This document shows, piece by piece, positions 36,198 through 45,422 of a DNA stretch of 64,000 nt. Numbering within the stretch: the stretch's first letter is position 1; each line of letters starts with the position of its first letter. Location: contig CAWEXD010000008.1 in assembly GCA_963812945.1 (NCBI GenBank), positions 3,348,001-3,412,000 on the forward strand, read 5' to 3'. A program made the position numbers and the translations under genes. Source of the DNA: DASRDR01 sp963812945 [NCBI: uncultured Candidatus Rokubacteria bacterium] (lineage in GTDB: Bacteria; Methylomirabilota; Methylomirabilia; Rokubacteriales). Under the pieces are notes generated by a model, which had not been told where the DNA came from, did not search any database, and saw only the letters and a list, made by a program, of their open reading frames with translations.

Positions 36198-39100
36198 TCA
36201 GACGTCCCGGCTCGCGGTGTACGGGCAGATCTGGCTGTAGGCGCAGTATCGACAGGCCTGATACGAGGGCGTGGCGGTGAAGCGCCTCGCCCGGATGCCC
36301 GCCGCGGCCGCGCGCACGGCCGACAGGGCTGTCTCGGCGTCCTCGTCAGTCGGCACGTGGCGGCCCACGACGCCGGACTCGAGGAACCTGAGCTCGACCC
36401 GGACCGGGAGTAGGTTCTCCTGCTCTCGCTCATGCGCTTGCGCCTGCTCTTGCTTCCGCTTCCGCTCCAGCTCGCGCCACACCATCGCGTAGATCTGGAG
36501 CTGGAGGCTCTCCGCCGCCCGCTCGTCAGCCCGCTCGACCTCCCGGACGTCTGAGGACTTGTAGTCCACGATGATGGGGCCCTGCGCCGTCTCGTCGACG
36601 CGGTCCCACCTACCACGGACCTTGATGGGTCCGTTCACATCTGGCAGGTCCACCCGGAACTCTAACTCGACGTGCTTCGGCCGGCTCCCCGACGCCTCCT
36701 CCTCGTACCAGAAGCGCCGGATGGCCTCGCGCCCCGCATCGCGACGCGCCTCCTCGTGGGCGCGCGTGAGGAAGCCTTCGTTCTTCCACTCGTGGTCGTA
36801 GGTCTTGAGGAGATCTTCGAGAGACACGTATTGGTCCTTCGCGCGCTGGCCCAGGTAGTGTTCCACCACGCGGTGGAGCATCTCCCCGTACACCACCGTG
36901 TGGTGCCGTCGGATTGGGACCCTCAGGACGTGCACGTAGCGGTACTTCAGCGGGCACGTCTGGTAGTCGTCGACCTGCCGGTGGCTCAGCTCGAGGACGA
37001 TGTCGGGGCCGAGGGGCGCCTCGGCCTCCGCATCGGCCTCGGCCGGCGGGGCGTAGGCGCGGAGCTCCTCCAGCGGCGCACCCTTCACCGGCTGAGCGGC
37101 ATCAGCGGGGAGATCGAGGGCCTCCAGGACGAACTGGCTCACTTTCCGCGAGCGCCGGCCGCCATAGTTGTGCGCGGCCGTCAGATGGAGTACCTCTTTC
37201 GCCCGCGTCATTGCGACGTAGAAGAGGCGTCGCTCCTCCTCTAGCCGGTAGTCCTCCGACGCGCGGCGGTCCCGCAGGAGGGCCTCGGGAAACGCCAGGA
37301 CGTCACCGCGGCTCGGCCAGGGAAAGCGCCCCTGGACCAGTCCCACGACGAACACCACCGGGAACTCAAGACCCTTGGCCTTGTGGACCGTCAGGACACG
37401 CACCGCCGGTGCATCGATGTCAGCCTCGGCGACGGCCGGATCCTCGCCGGCCTGAATCAGTGCGTCGAGGTGGCTCACGAACTCGCGCACGTGGTCCCGC
37501 GGCAGGATCTTCGTCGCGTCCTCGAGCCGGCGGAAGAACCGCGCGACGTTCGGGACCTCGGCCTCCTCTCGGGCTGTGCTCGCGCGCGACATGCGGCCGA
37601 GCCAGCCGCTGTCCGCGAGGAACTGGTAGAGCAGGGCCCCGGTGCCCAGCTCCGCCGCCAGCCCCATGAATCGCTCCAGCTCCTTCACGAGGCGGCCGAT
37701 CGCCTGGGCGCCCTCGTCGGACAGCGCCGCGCGGAGCTCGGGCGTCTCATCGAGACCCCGCAGGACGTCGAAGAGCCACCGGTTCCTTCGGTCCGCGTGG
37801 GCTCCGCAGCGGGCCAGGTCCACGGGCGGCACCGCGAAGAGCCAGGATGCCGCCAAGTGATAGAGGCTCACCGAGTCGTCCGGACGGGCGATCACCCGCA
37901 GGAACGCGATGCAGAGCCGCACTTCGGGGCGGCCGTAGAGCCCCTGGTTCCCGGAGAACGTCCAGGGAATCCCGCGCATGTTGAGCGCCCGGAGGAACGG
38001 ATCTGCATCCGCGTTGGCCCGAACCAGGATCGCGAAGTCCCGATACGCGCGCCGGCCGGCATCCGTTTCTTCCTCGATCGTCCGAGCGACGGCGTCGGCT
38101 TCCTGGGTGACGGTCTCGTATGGGCGAAAGTCCGCCGCCACCCCGGGCCCGGCCTCCGCCGTTAGTTGCTTGTTGAATTCCTCCCTGCTCTCGAGCCGCT
38201 CCTTGTTGTTCCGGATGAGTTTGTAGGCCGCATCGAGAAGGCGCTGGCCCGAGCGGTAGTTGCGGTCAAGGACCACACGGCGCGCGTCGGGATAGGTCGC
38301 GCGGAACCCGAGGATGTTGCTCATCGAGGCGCCGCGGAACCGGAAGATCGCCTGGTCGTCGTCTCCCACGACCGTCACGTTGCGGTGCCGGCTCACGAGG
38401 AGCTTCACGAGCTCGAACTGGGCGTGGTTCGTGTCCTGGAACTCGTCGACCAGGACGTAGCGGAACCGCCGCTGGTAGTGGGCGAGCACGTACGGCCGCT
38501 CACGGAGGAGGCGCAGCGCCAGGGAGATCTGGTCGCCGAAGTCGATGAACCCCTCGCGGGCCATGAGGTCTTGATACGCCGCGTAGACGCGCGCCAGCTC
38601 GAGCGTCCGGGTCGCGAGGTCGCGCCGCTCCGCGTCGTCCGGATGCGTCTCGGCCTCCGCCTGGAGCGCCGCCGCGTGAGCCAGATACTCGGCGGGCGCG
38701 ACGTCCTCGTCCTTGGCGCGCCCGAAGAGGCCTGTCAACGCCTGGAGGTGCCGCGTGGGATCGCCGAGCGGCCGGAAGTGGTCGAGCGGCAGCTCGAAGA
38801 GCCGTGTCCGGAGGAACAGCACCTGCTCGGCCCGGTTCAGCACCCGGAAGGCCGGCGTGAGCCCGAGCTCGAGCGCGTGCTCTCTGAGCAGCCAGTCGCC
38901 GAACGCGTGGAAGGTCGAGATGCGAACGTCGGCGTAGCCGTAGGGGACCAGCACGTCGACGCGCTCCTCCATCTCGAGCGCCGCCTTGTCCGTGAAGGTG
39001 AGCGCGAGGATCTCCTCGGGGCGCGCCCGGCGCGTGGCGATGAGATAAGCGATGCGGCGCGTGAGGACGGTGGTCTTGCCGGTCCCGGCTCCCGCGACGA

Positions 39101-39227
39101 TCAGGAGCGGCCCCTGGTCGTGGGTGACCGCGTCGACCTGGGCGGGATTCAGTCCGTCGAGAATGCGGGCCGCGGCGTCATCCGGTTCCGGGCGTGCGCT
39201 CACTCGAGGAGTCTCGGGGCGGGACAC
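36198..39227 (-). CDS. UvrD/PcrA-type helicase fused to a Fe-S PD-(D/E)XK nuclease
   Basis: The 1009-aa chain from GTG 39227 has SF1A helicase motifs: Walker A AGAGTGKTTVLTRR (45-58), Walker B VLVDEFQDTNHAQ, GDDDQAIFRFRGA, NYRSGQRLL and motif VI VAMTRAKEVLHL. The last 250 residues are a RecB-like nuclease with Asp875, Asp888 and Lys890 (DYKSS). Cys758 together with C992-x2-C995-x5-C1001 is the four-Cys pattern of a 4Fe-4S cluster, as in AddB, AdnAB and Cas4. It therefore looks like a single-chain end-processing helicase-nuclease for recombinational repair. TAAGAT lies 5 bp before the GTG, suggesting a leaderless message; the frame is open to 39299, so the start is not certain. Confidence 0.92.
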   Translation of the reverse strand: MSRPETPRVSARPEPDDAAARILDGLNPAQVDAVTHDQGPLLIVAGAGTGKTTVLTRRIAYLIATRRARPEEILALTFTDKAALEMEERVDVLVPYGYADVRISTFHAFGDWLLREHALELGLTPAFRVLNRAEQVLFLRTRLFELPLDHFRPLGDPTRHLQALTGLFGRAKDEDVAPAEYLAHAAALQAEAETHPDDAERRDLATRTLELARVYAAYQDLMAREGFIDFGDQISLALRLLRERPYVLAHYQRRFRYVLVDEFQDTNHAQFELVKLLVSRHRNVTVVGDDDQAIFRFRGASMSNILGFRATYPDARRVVLDRNYRSGQRLLDAAYKLIRNNKERLESREEFNKQLTAEAGPGVAADFRPYETVTQEADAVARTIEEETDAGRRAYRDFAILVRANADADPFLRALNMRGIPWTFSGNQGLYGRPEVRLCIAFLRVIARPDDSVSLYHLAASWLFAVPPVDLARCGAHADRRNRWLFDVLRGLDETPELRAALSDEGAQAIGRLVKELERFMGLAAELGTGALLYQFLADSGWLGRMSRASTAREEAEVPNVARFFRRLEDATKILPRDHVREFVSHLDALIQAGEDPAVAEADIDAPAVRVLTVHKAKGLEFPVVFVVGLVQGRFPWPSRGDVLAFPEALLRDRRASEDYRLEEERRLFYVAMTRAKEVLHLTAAHNYGGRRSRKVSQFVLEALDLPADAAQPVKGAPLEELRAYAPPAEADAEAEAPLGPDIVLELSHRQVDDYQTCPLKYRYVHVLRVPIRRHHTVVYGEMLHRVVEHYLGQRAKDQYVSLEDLLKTYDHEWKNEGFLTRAHEEARRDAGREAIRRFWYEEEASGSRPKHVELEFRVDLPDVNGPIKVRGRWDRVDETAQGPIIVDYKSSDVREVERADERAAESLQLQIYAMVWRELERKRKQEQAQAHEREQENLLPVRVELRFLESGVVGRHVPTDEDAETALSAVRAAAAGIRARRFTATPSYQACRYCAYSQICPYTASRDV

Positions 39228-39232
39228 GTCCG

Positions 39233-39238
39233 ATCTTA
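39233..39238 (-). promoter_or_regulatory. -10 element (TAAGAT) 5 nt before the helicase start
   Basis: TAAGAT on the minus strand lies so close to the GTG at 39227 that the transcript would have almost no leader. Confidence 0.35.
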
Positions 39239-39341
39239 GCCCCCGCCTCCACCCGGGACAAGCGACGGCGCACGCGCGGGAGCCAGGACGAGCCGCCACC
39301 TTGACGAGCGCAACCGCGGACGATCACCCTGCAGGGGCCGA

Positions 39342-39395
39342 GATCTCGCCTACGTCCGCGCGATCGAGATCCGGCGCCTGCCGTCCCCGCCGTAG
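39342..39395 (+). pseudogene. Short 3' fragment resembling the glycosyltransferase C-terminus
   Basis: In the 219-bp gap between helicase and BCAT genes the plus strand reads DLAYVRAIEIRRLPSPP then TAG. The membrane glycosyltransferase at 6803-9184 ends LAYVDAVEIRRLPP. The DNA shares GCCTACGTC and TCGAGATCCGGCG at the same spacing. The stretch has no start codon of its own and is probably the last trace of a deleted paralogue. Confidence 0.5.
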
Positions 39396-39446
39396 ATCTC
39401 GAGCCGGCGGGCCCGGGCCGCGCTCCGATCGGTAGGCGGCCCTGGT

Positions 39447-40364
39447 TCAGCGCCCGTAGACGGGGGTCAGCCAGTGACGGTAGGCGGGCTTCTCCCCCCG
39501 CACCACCGCGAAGTAGCACGCCTGGACCGCCCGCGTCACCGGGCCCGGCTGCACCCCGTCCCCGAGCGGCATCCGGTCGATCGAGACCACCGGCGTGATC
39601 TCCCAGCCGCTCCCGCAGAGGAAGACCTCGTCGGCGAGATACAGCTCCGTCCGGTCGATGTCCCGCTCGACCGGCGCCTGCCCGAGCTCGGTGCGGCAGA
39701 GCTCGAGAAGCGTGGCGCGCGTCACCGACTCCAGGATGTCGGCGGTCACCGGCGGGGTGACCGGCACGCCGCCCCGCAGCATGAAGCAGCACGCCCCCGG
39801 CGCCTCGGCCAGCTTCCCGCGGGTGTTCAAGAGGAGCGCGCCGTCGTACCCGTTCGCCTTCGCCTCGAGCGTGGCGAGGCGCCCGTTCTGGTAGTTCGCG
39901 GAGCACTTGATGCGGGGAGGCATCGAGCCGTCCGCGATCCGGGTCCACGACGACACGCCGACGTTGATGCCCGGCTTCGACGTCGCCTTGCGCGGCCGCG
40001 CGTCGACCGCCAGCCCGACGGGCCCGGTGTCATCCATGTCGCCGTCGCTCATCAGATAGGCCGTCTGCCGGATGTGCACGTCCTCGCGCGCCTGGTTCTT
40101 CCGGAGAACGTCCAGGATCGAGCGTCCGATCTCCTCGCGCGTCATCTGGTGGACCATCCGCATGAGGCGCATCGAGCCGAGGAGCCGGTCGATGTGCTCC
40201 TGGAGGCGGAAGACGTAGAGCTCCGCGTGCGCGGGGTTCCAGTAGGCCCGGAGGCCCTCGAAGACCGACCCACCGTACTTCACCGCGGTCGACTGCACGT
40301 GGATCTTCGCGTCCGCGTACGGCACGAGCTCACCGTTCAGATAGACGTACCGACCCGTCGTCAC
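39447..40364 (-). CDS. ilvE: Branched-chain amino acid aminotransferase
   Basis: This 305-aa fold-type IV PLP enzyme interconverts Leu, Ile, Val and their 2-oxo acids. Motifs: VYLNGELVPYADAKIHV at the start, YGGSVFEGLRAYW, LQEHIDRLLGSMRLM, the PLP-binding Lys in RIKCSANYQNG, and the phosphate-site ITPVVSIDRMPLGDG. The block that normally reads NEVAEGT-like is LAEAPGACCFML here, a modest change. Length is normal. It is the last of a four-gene minus-strand set with a PfkB kinase and a hydroxyacid dehydrogenase. Aminotransferases for D-amino acids or 4-amino-4-deoxychorismate are less likely given the length and the N-terminal motif. Confidence 0.9.
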   Translation of the reverse strand: MTTGRYVYLNGELVPYADAKIHVQSTAVKYGGSVFEGLRAYWNPAHAELYVFRLQEHIDRLLGSMRLMRMVHQMTREEIGRSILDVLRKNQAREDVHIRQTAYLMSDGDMDDTGPVGLAVDARPRKATSKPGINVGVSSWTRIADGSMPPRIKCSANYQNGRLATLEAKANGYDGALLLNTRGKLAEAPGACCFMLRGGVPVTPPVTADILESVTRATLLELCRTELGQAPVERDIDRTELYLADEVFLCGSGWEITPVVSIDRMPLGDGVQPGPVTRAVQACYFAVVRGEKPAYRHWLTPVYGR

Positions 40365-40404
40365 AGGGAAGCCTCCTCTTTCCGCCCGCCCCGGGGGGCG
40401 GGCC

Positions 40405-41376
40405 TCACCGCCGGATGCGCGGGTCCGGCTGGGCCAGGAGCTCCTCGAGCTCGCCGGGCCGGACGACCGCGATGTCGCCCCACATCGTACACTTCAGCGC
40501 CGCGAGGGCCGTGCCGAGATCCTGGGCCCGCTGCGCGTCCCCGGTCGTCAGCCATCCGTGCAGGAACCCCGCGGCAAACGCGTCACCGGCGCCCACCCGG
40601 TCCGCCACGACGTCGAGCGTGTACAGACGCGTCGGGCGGCGCAGCCGGTCGCTCAGCACCACCGAACCCTGGTCACCGAGGGTCAGCGCCACCACCGCCT
40701 CGGGCGCGAGCCGGCGCAGCGCCGCGGCGACGGCCTCGGGCTCCCCCGTGAGCCCGAAGACGCGCCGCGCGTCCTCGATCCCCACGAACAGGAGCCCGAC
40801 GCGCGGCAGGATGGGCTCGAGGTAGGCGCGTGCCGCCTCGGGCGTCCAGAGGGCGCTCCGGTAGTTCACGTCGAGCGACAGGAGGGCGCCGCTCGTGCGG
40901 GCCGACGCCACCGCCCGCTCGAACAGCCCGCGCGGCCCCGGACCGAGCGCGGCGGTGATCCCCGTGACGTGGACCACACGGCTCCGGGAGACGGCCGGCC
41001 AGTCGACCTCCGACTCGTCCAGCGACGCGAAGGCGGAGTCCTTCCGGTCGTAGACCACCCGGATGGGCCGCGGGGCGACGCCGTACTCGATGAAGTACGT
41101 GCCGATCCGGCCCCCCTCGCGCCACTGGACGTGGCCGACGTCGACCCCGTGGCCCCGGAGCTCGCGGGCCAGCCGCTCGCCCCAGACGTTCGCGGGCAGC
41201 GCCGAGATCCACGCCGTGCGGTGTCCGAGCCGCGCCAGGGCGCAGAGCACGTTGGCCTCGGTCCCGCCGTAGGAGACGTCGAGCTCCCGCGCTTGCTCGA
41301 GACGCGTGGGGGGCCGCGACGCCAGCCGCAGCATGACCTCGCCGGGTGCGACGACGTCGAACGAGGGCTCGGCCAT
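40405..41376 (-). CDS. PfkB-family sugar kinase, 2-keto-3-deoxygluconate kinase-like
   Basis: The 323-aa ribokinase-fold enzyme starts FDVVAPGEVMLRL and has the substrate-site VSYGGTEANVLCALARLG, close to the KDG kinase version of this motif, and DRVGAGDAFAAGFLHG with the catalytic Asp and anion hole. The middle part with RIGTYFIEYG also fits KDG kinases. It would make KDPG for the Entner-Doudoroff or uronate route. A GH88 and sugar importer occur 18 kb away; the neighbouring hydroxyacid dehydrogenase (8 bp upstream) could act in the same sugar-acid pathway. Confidence 0.85.
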   Translation of the reverse strand: MAEPSFDVVAPGEVMLRLASRPPTRLEQARELDVSYGGTEANVLCALARLGHRTAWISALPANVWGERLARELRGHGVDVGHVQWREGGRIGTYFIEYGVAPRPIRVVYDRKDSAFASLDESEVDWPAVSRSRVVHVTGITAALGPGPRGLFERAVASARTSGALLSLDVNYRSALWTPEAARAYLEPILPRVGLLFVGIEDARRVFGLTGEPEAVAAALRRLAPEAVVALTLGDQGSVVLSDRLRRPTRLYTLDVVADRVGAGDAFAAGFLHGWLTTGDAQRAQDLGTALAALKCTMWGDIAVVRPGELEELLAQPDPRIRR

Positions 41377-41384
41377 GCGCGCGG

Positions 41385-42392
41385 TCAGCCGGCGGCCGCC
41401 GGCGGCCGGCGCGGACGCCCCAGTGCATCCGGGTTGACGCAGTGGCGCGGCCGCTCGCCGCGGAGAACCCGGACGGCTTCCTCGGCGGCGCGGCGCTTGA
41501 GGTCGGAGCGCCCCTCCTCCGAGTACCAGGCGGCGTGGGGGGTCACGATCACCTGCTCCATCCGGAGAAGCGGGCTCGCCGGGTCGAGCGGCTCCTCTTC
41601 GAGCACATCGAGCCCCGCGCCCGCCAGGAGCCCCGCCTGGAGGGCGTCAACGAGCGCCGCCGTGTCGACGATGCCCCCGCGCGCGGTGTTGATCAGCACG
41701 GCGGTGGGGCGCATCCAGCCGAGGGACTCCGCGTCGAAGAGATGCCGGGTCTCGGCCGTCAGGGGGCAGTGGATCGTGATGTAGTCCGACTCGTTGACCA
41801 GCCGCTCGAAGGCGACCGGCTGCACGCCGGGCGGGAAGGTGGTGACGTGCGGATCGCAGCCGAGGAGGCGCAGGTCGAACCCGCTGAGCTTCCGCGCGAC
41901 GGCCGACCCGATCCGCCCGCATCCGACGATACCCACCGTCTGGCCCGCCAGTCGCGTGACCGGACCGACGCGGAAGACGTCCCAGCCGCCGCCTCGCGTC
42001 TGCCGGTCGAGCCGGGCGAGCTTGCGCGCCAGGGCCAGGAGGAGCGCCACCGCGTGGTTCGCGACCTCGTCGGTCCCGTAGTCCGGCACGTTGACCACCG
42101 GCACGCCCTGGTCCGTCGCCGCCGCCAGGTCGATGCCGTCCACGCCCACGCCGTACCGGACGAGCACGCGCAGGCGCGGCAGCCCTTCGAGCACGCGCCG
42201 CGAGACGTCGCCGTACTGGACGAGCAGCGCGTCGGCCCCGGCGCACCGCTCCAGGTACTCGGCCTCGGTCCGGGCGGGCACCACGACGAACCGCACGCCG
42301 GCCCGCGTGAGGACGTCCTGCTCCTCCGCGATGTTGGCGTGATCGAGACCGCAGATCACCACGAGCGGCGTGGTCGGGGCCGCCTGGCTCAT
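41385..42392 (-). CDS. D-isomer-specific 2-hydroxyacid dehydrogenase (CtBP/SerA-like)
   Basis: This 335-aa NAD-dependent enzyme has the two-domain FDH-like fold. Cofactor motif: VGIVGCGRIGSAVARKL. Catalytic residues: Arg in LINTARGGIVD, Glu in LDVLEEEPLD and His in VTPHAAWYS. The region DYGTDEVANHAVALLLAL is typical of the C-terminal-binding-protein-like bacterial subgroup. It probably reduces or oxidises a sugar-derived or small 2-hydroxy acid. It lies 8 bp upstream of the PfkB kinase; a good promoter and a tiny Cys-rich ORF precede it. Confidence 0.9.
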   Translation of the reverse strand: MSQAAPTTPLVVICGLDHANIAEEQDVLTRAGVRFVVVPARTEAEYLERCAGADALLVQYGDVSRRVLEGLPRLRVLVRYGVGVDGIDLAAATDQGVPVVNVPDYGTDEVANHAVALLLALARKLARLDRQTRGGGWDVFRVGPVTRLAGQTVGIVGCGRIGSAVARKLSGFDLRLLGCDPHVTTFPPGVQPVAFERLVNESDYITIHCPLTAETRHLFDAESLGWMRPTAVLINTARGGIVDTAALVDALQAGLLAGAGLDVLEEEPLDPASPLLRMEQVIVTPHAAWYSEEGRSDLKRRAAEEAVRVLRGERPRHCVNPDALGRPRRPPAAAG

Positions 42393-42461
42393 GGACGCGG
42401 GAGGCTCAGGTGGCGCGCGGAGCGAAAGGTCGAAGGCAACGGCCGAGGGTCGGGGCCAACG

Positions 42462-42545
42462 CTAGCCCCGCTTCATCGGCCGCCCGCAGCACACCTTCTG
42501 CACGGGGGCCGTCTTCAGACACTTCGGGCAGTGGAATCCCGGCAT
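42462..42545 (-). CDS. Tiny Cys-rich (zinc-ribbon-like) protein, 27 aa
   Basis: Starting at ATG 42545, the frame encodes MPGFHCPKCLKTAPVQKVCC followed by GRPMKRG. The C-x2-C and C-C pairs, 8 residues apart, plus His5, could hold one zinc ion. A promoter (TTGCGG-17-TATGAT) lies 9 nt before the ATG and no gene competes for these bases. There is no Shine-Dalgarno, which would fit a near-leaderless message. A 69-bp gap separates it from the hydroxyacid dehydrogenase. It could be a leader peptide, a small metal-binding protein or chance; I do not recognise a family. Confidence 0.5.
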   Translation of the reverse strand: MPGFHCPKCLKTAPVQKVCCGRPMKRG

Positions 42546-42554
42546 CGCGAAGCC

Positions 42555-42583
42555 ATCATACCGGCGCGCCCGAGGGGCCGCAA
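42555..42583 (-). promoter_or_regulatory. Sigma-70-type promoter before the tiny ORF and hydroxyacid dehydrogenase operon
   Basis: On the minus strand TTGCGG (42578-42583) is 17 bp from TATGAT (42555-42560). The -10 is a strong match. Confidence 0.55.
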
Positions 42584-42609
42584 CGGGGCGCGGAGCGCGG
42601 GCGCGCGCG

Positions 42610-45375
42610 TCAGACCTCGTCGGGCGCGGCGAGAGCGTCGCCCACACGATGCAGGACCTCGGCGGCCTCGAACGGCTTGGCGACGACGAACCGGACCCCG
42701 TGCCGCTCGAGCTCGGCGGCGTCGAGCCGGTCGCCCCAGCCCGTGATGAGACCCACCGGAACGTGCGGGAACCGGGCGTGGAACGCCTCGGCGACCTCCC
42801 AGCCCGACATACCCGGCATCGACACGTCGCTCAGGACGAGATCGACGGGCTCCGTCTCGGAGAGCGCGAGCCCGGCCCGGCCGTCCGGCGCGTCGAGCAC
42901 CGTGTAGCCCTCTCCGCCCAGGAGGTCGCGCAGCACGTCGCGGACGCCGGCCTCGTCGTCGACGACGAGGACGCGGGCGGGCCGCATGGGACGGAGCTCG
43001 ACGGACCCTGGCGGCGGCTCCGGCAGCGACCGGGCGACGGGGAGGCGCACCGTGAACGTGCTCCCTTCCCCGGGGCGGCTGTCCACCTCCACCGTCCCGC
43101 CGTGCCTCGTCACGATGCCCCACACGACGGAGAGCCCGAGCCCACTGCCCTGCGGCCCTTTGGTCGTGAAGAACGGCTCGAAGACCCGCTGCGCGGTCTC
43201 GCGCGCCATCCCGGCACCGGTATCGCGGACCGCCACGGTCGCCACGCCGGCCTCGGTGCCCAGCACGAAAGCCAGACGGCCGCCGCCGGGCATCGCCTCG
43301 AGCGCGTTGGCGAGCAGGTTGGTGAAGACCTCGCGTAGCTCCTCGGGCCGCCCGGCGACCCACGGGACCGGCCCCCCCTCGATGCCCACCTCGTAGGCGA
43401 CACCGCGGCTCTGGGCCTCGTCCTTCCACCGCGGCCGGGTCATCTCCACGACCTCCCGGACCACGTCCAGGAGGTCCACGCGGCGGAAGGGCCGGGTCCG
43501 GCGGGTACGGGTGAACTCCTGGATGCGCCGGACCGTCTGGGCGCCGTCGAGCGCGGCTTGACGGATCGTTTCGAGGCCGCGGGCGAGATCCGGCGCGGGC
43601 GCCCGGCGCAGCAGGAGCTCGGCACGGCCCACGATGACGGCCAGGAGGTTGTTGAAGTCGTGAGCCACGCCCGCCGCCATCTCGCCGAGCGCCCGCAGCT
43701 TCTCGGTCCGCACCATGTGGCCCTGGGCCAGGGTGAGCTCGCGGTACGCCGCCGATCGCTCCTCGTAGAGCCGCGCGCTCCGGAGCGCCAGCGCCGCCAG
43801 GCTGGCGATGTTGATCAGGAGGCGCTCGTCGGCCTCCGTGAACGGCCGGGCGGCGGTCGACAGGGTCAGGGCGCCCAGCACTTCGTCGCCGACGATCATC
43901 GGCACGCCCAGCCAGTGCGGGAACGCCAGGGATTCCGGAACCGGCGCGACGCCCTCCCGCTCGCAGGCCAGGGCATAGTCGGTCGTGCGCAGCGGCGCGC
44001 GCCGCGTGACGACAGCACTGGCCAGCCCGATCCCGAGCGGGCGGCGGCGGGGGAGGTCCGGCTCCCGCGTCCCGCCCCATTCGCGCAGGGCGACCTCCAG
44101 CTCGCCGCGGCCCGGATCGTAGAGGAAGACGGCCAGGTTGTGGACGTCCAGCACCCGGGCGACCTCGCGCTCGACGGCCTCGACGAGCTGGGCCGTGTCC
44201 AGCTGTCCCGTGACGGCACGCGAGAGCTCGTAGAGCACGGACAGCTCCGCGAGCTTGCGCCGGTCGCCCTCGAACAGGCGGGCGTTCTCCAGCGCCATCC
44301 CCGCCTGAGTCGCCATCGCCTCGACCAGCGCGACCTCACGGGCGCCGCAGGTCGGTTCGCGCTCCCACCAGACGGCGATCAGCGCGCCGACGAGACGTTC
44401 GTTCGCGACGATGGGCGCGAAGAGCTGGGCCCGGTGCGGTGCGATGGTCGTGAATCCCGGGTCCAGCCGTTCGTCGTCGCGCGCACTGTCCCAGGTCGCC
44501 ACGGCGCGGTTCGCGATCGCGTCCGCGTAGAGGGGACTCCGGCCAGGATCGATGCGGTACCCGCGCAGCCGCTCGAGGACGTCCCGGGGAACGTGGTAGC
44601 CGGCGAATGGCTCGAGCGCGCCCGTGGCGGGATCGGCGAGCCACACGCCCGCCGAGTCGGCGCCGGTCGTCCGCGTGACCTGCCGGAGCAGGGTTCGCAG
44701 GAGCGGGCCCAGCTCGATGGTCGACGACAGGGCACGGCTGACGCTGAGCAGCCGCTCCATCTCGCTCAGCTTCTCGGCCGTCTGCCGGGCCAGATCGGCG
44801 TTCTCCATCGCCAGAGCCAGCTGAGACGCCACGCCCTCGACGAGACGGATCTCGGCGGCATCGAAGGCGCGGCCAGGTTGCCACCACACCAGGAAGATCC
44901 CGCCGACCGCCTCTCCGCGGACGAGGGTCGGCGCGAAGAGCACAGCCCCCGGGCGGACCGCCGTCATGAACGGGAAGTCGAAGTGCGAGTCACCGAGGAA
45001 GTCCGACGTCCAGATGGGTCGGCGTTCCACGAACGACTCGCGAAGGAGATCCATGGGAAACGGGGTCTCGACGAACGCGGAGAGGAGGCGCTTCGGCACG
45101 TGGTAGCCCGCCACCGGCACGAGGGTCTTCCGGGCGGCATCGAGGGAGTAGATCCCCACCATGTCGGCGACGAACGCGCGGCCCACCTCCCGCGCCACGC
45201 GCCGCATGGCCTCCTCGACGGGCAGCGGCCGGGAAAGCACTCCGGCCACGCCGAGGAGCGTCTCTCTTTCGGCCGCCTCGCGCTGGCGGCGGGCGACCTC
45301 CTGCTCGAGCTCGACGATGCGGGCGCGAAGCGCGTCGAGCTGGCGGTCGGACGGATCCGGAGACGTTGGCGGCAT
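42610..45375 (-). CDS. Hybrid sensor histidine kinase with three GAF domains and receiver
   Basis: The ATG at 45375 gives 921 aa. A short coiled coil (LDALRARIVELEQEVARRQR) precedes three GAF modules (about 35-200, 205-370, 375-535), HisKA with the acceptor His in GEMAAGVAHDFNN, HATPase_c with LLANALEAMPGGG, DTGAGM and GSGLGLSVVWGI, and a receiver domain with LVVDDEAG and the phospho-Asp in VLSDVSMPGMSG. It lacks membrane segments. The domain plan and many motifs match the six-GAF kinase at 10953-15185, so the two are paralogues with different numbers of sensory modules. It is divergently arranged with a HAD gene. Confidence 0.92.
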   Translation of the reverse strand: MPPTSPDPSDRQLDALRARIVELEQEVARRQREAAERETLLGVAGVLSRPLPVEEAMRRVAREVGRAFVADMVGIYSLDAARKTLVPVAGYHVPKRLLSAFVETPFPMDLLRESFVERRPIWTSDFLGDSHFDFPFMTAVRPGAVLFAPTLVRGEAVGGIFLVWWQPGRAFDAAEIRLVEGVASQLALAMENADLARQTAEKLSEMERLLSVSRALSSTIELGPLLRTLLRQVTRTTGADSAGVWLADPATGALEPFAGYHVPRDVLERLRGYRIDPGRSPLYADAIANRAVATWDSARDDERLDPGFTTIAPHRAQLFAPIVANERLVGALIAVWWEREPTCGAREVALVEAMATQAGMALENARLFEGDRRKLAELSVLYELSRAVTGQLDTAQLVEAVEREVARVLDVHNLAVFLYDPGRGELEVALREWGGTREPDLPRRRPLGIGLASAVVTRRAPLRTTDYALACEREGVAPVPESLAFPHWLGVPMIVGDEVLGALTLSTAARPFTEADERLLINIASLAALALRSARLYEERSAAYRELTLAQGHMVRTEKLRALGEMAAGVAHDFNNLLAVIVGRAELLLRRAPAPDLARGLETIRQAALDGAQTVRRIQEFTRTRRTRPFRRVDLLDVVREVVEMTRPRWKDEAQSRGVAYEVGIEGGPVPWVAGRPEELREVFTNLLANALEAMPGGGRLAFVLGTEAGVATVAVRDTGAGMARETAQRVFEPFFTTKGPQGSGLGLSVVWGIVTRHGGTVEVDSRPGEGSTFTVRLPVARSLPEPPPGSVELRPMRPARVLVVDDEAGVRDVLRDLLGGEGYTVLDAPDGRAGLALSETEPVDLVLSDVSMPGMSGWEVAEAFHARFPHVPVGLITGWGDRLDAAELERHGVRFVVAKPFEAAEVLHRVGDALAAPDEV

Positions 45376-45422
45376 GGCTCGCGTCGCGGTGAGGCCGCCT
45401 TGACCCCGACCACACCGCGGGC

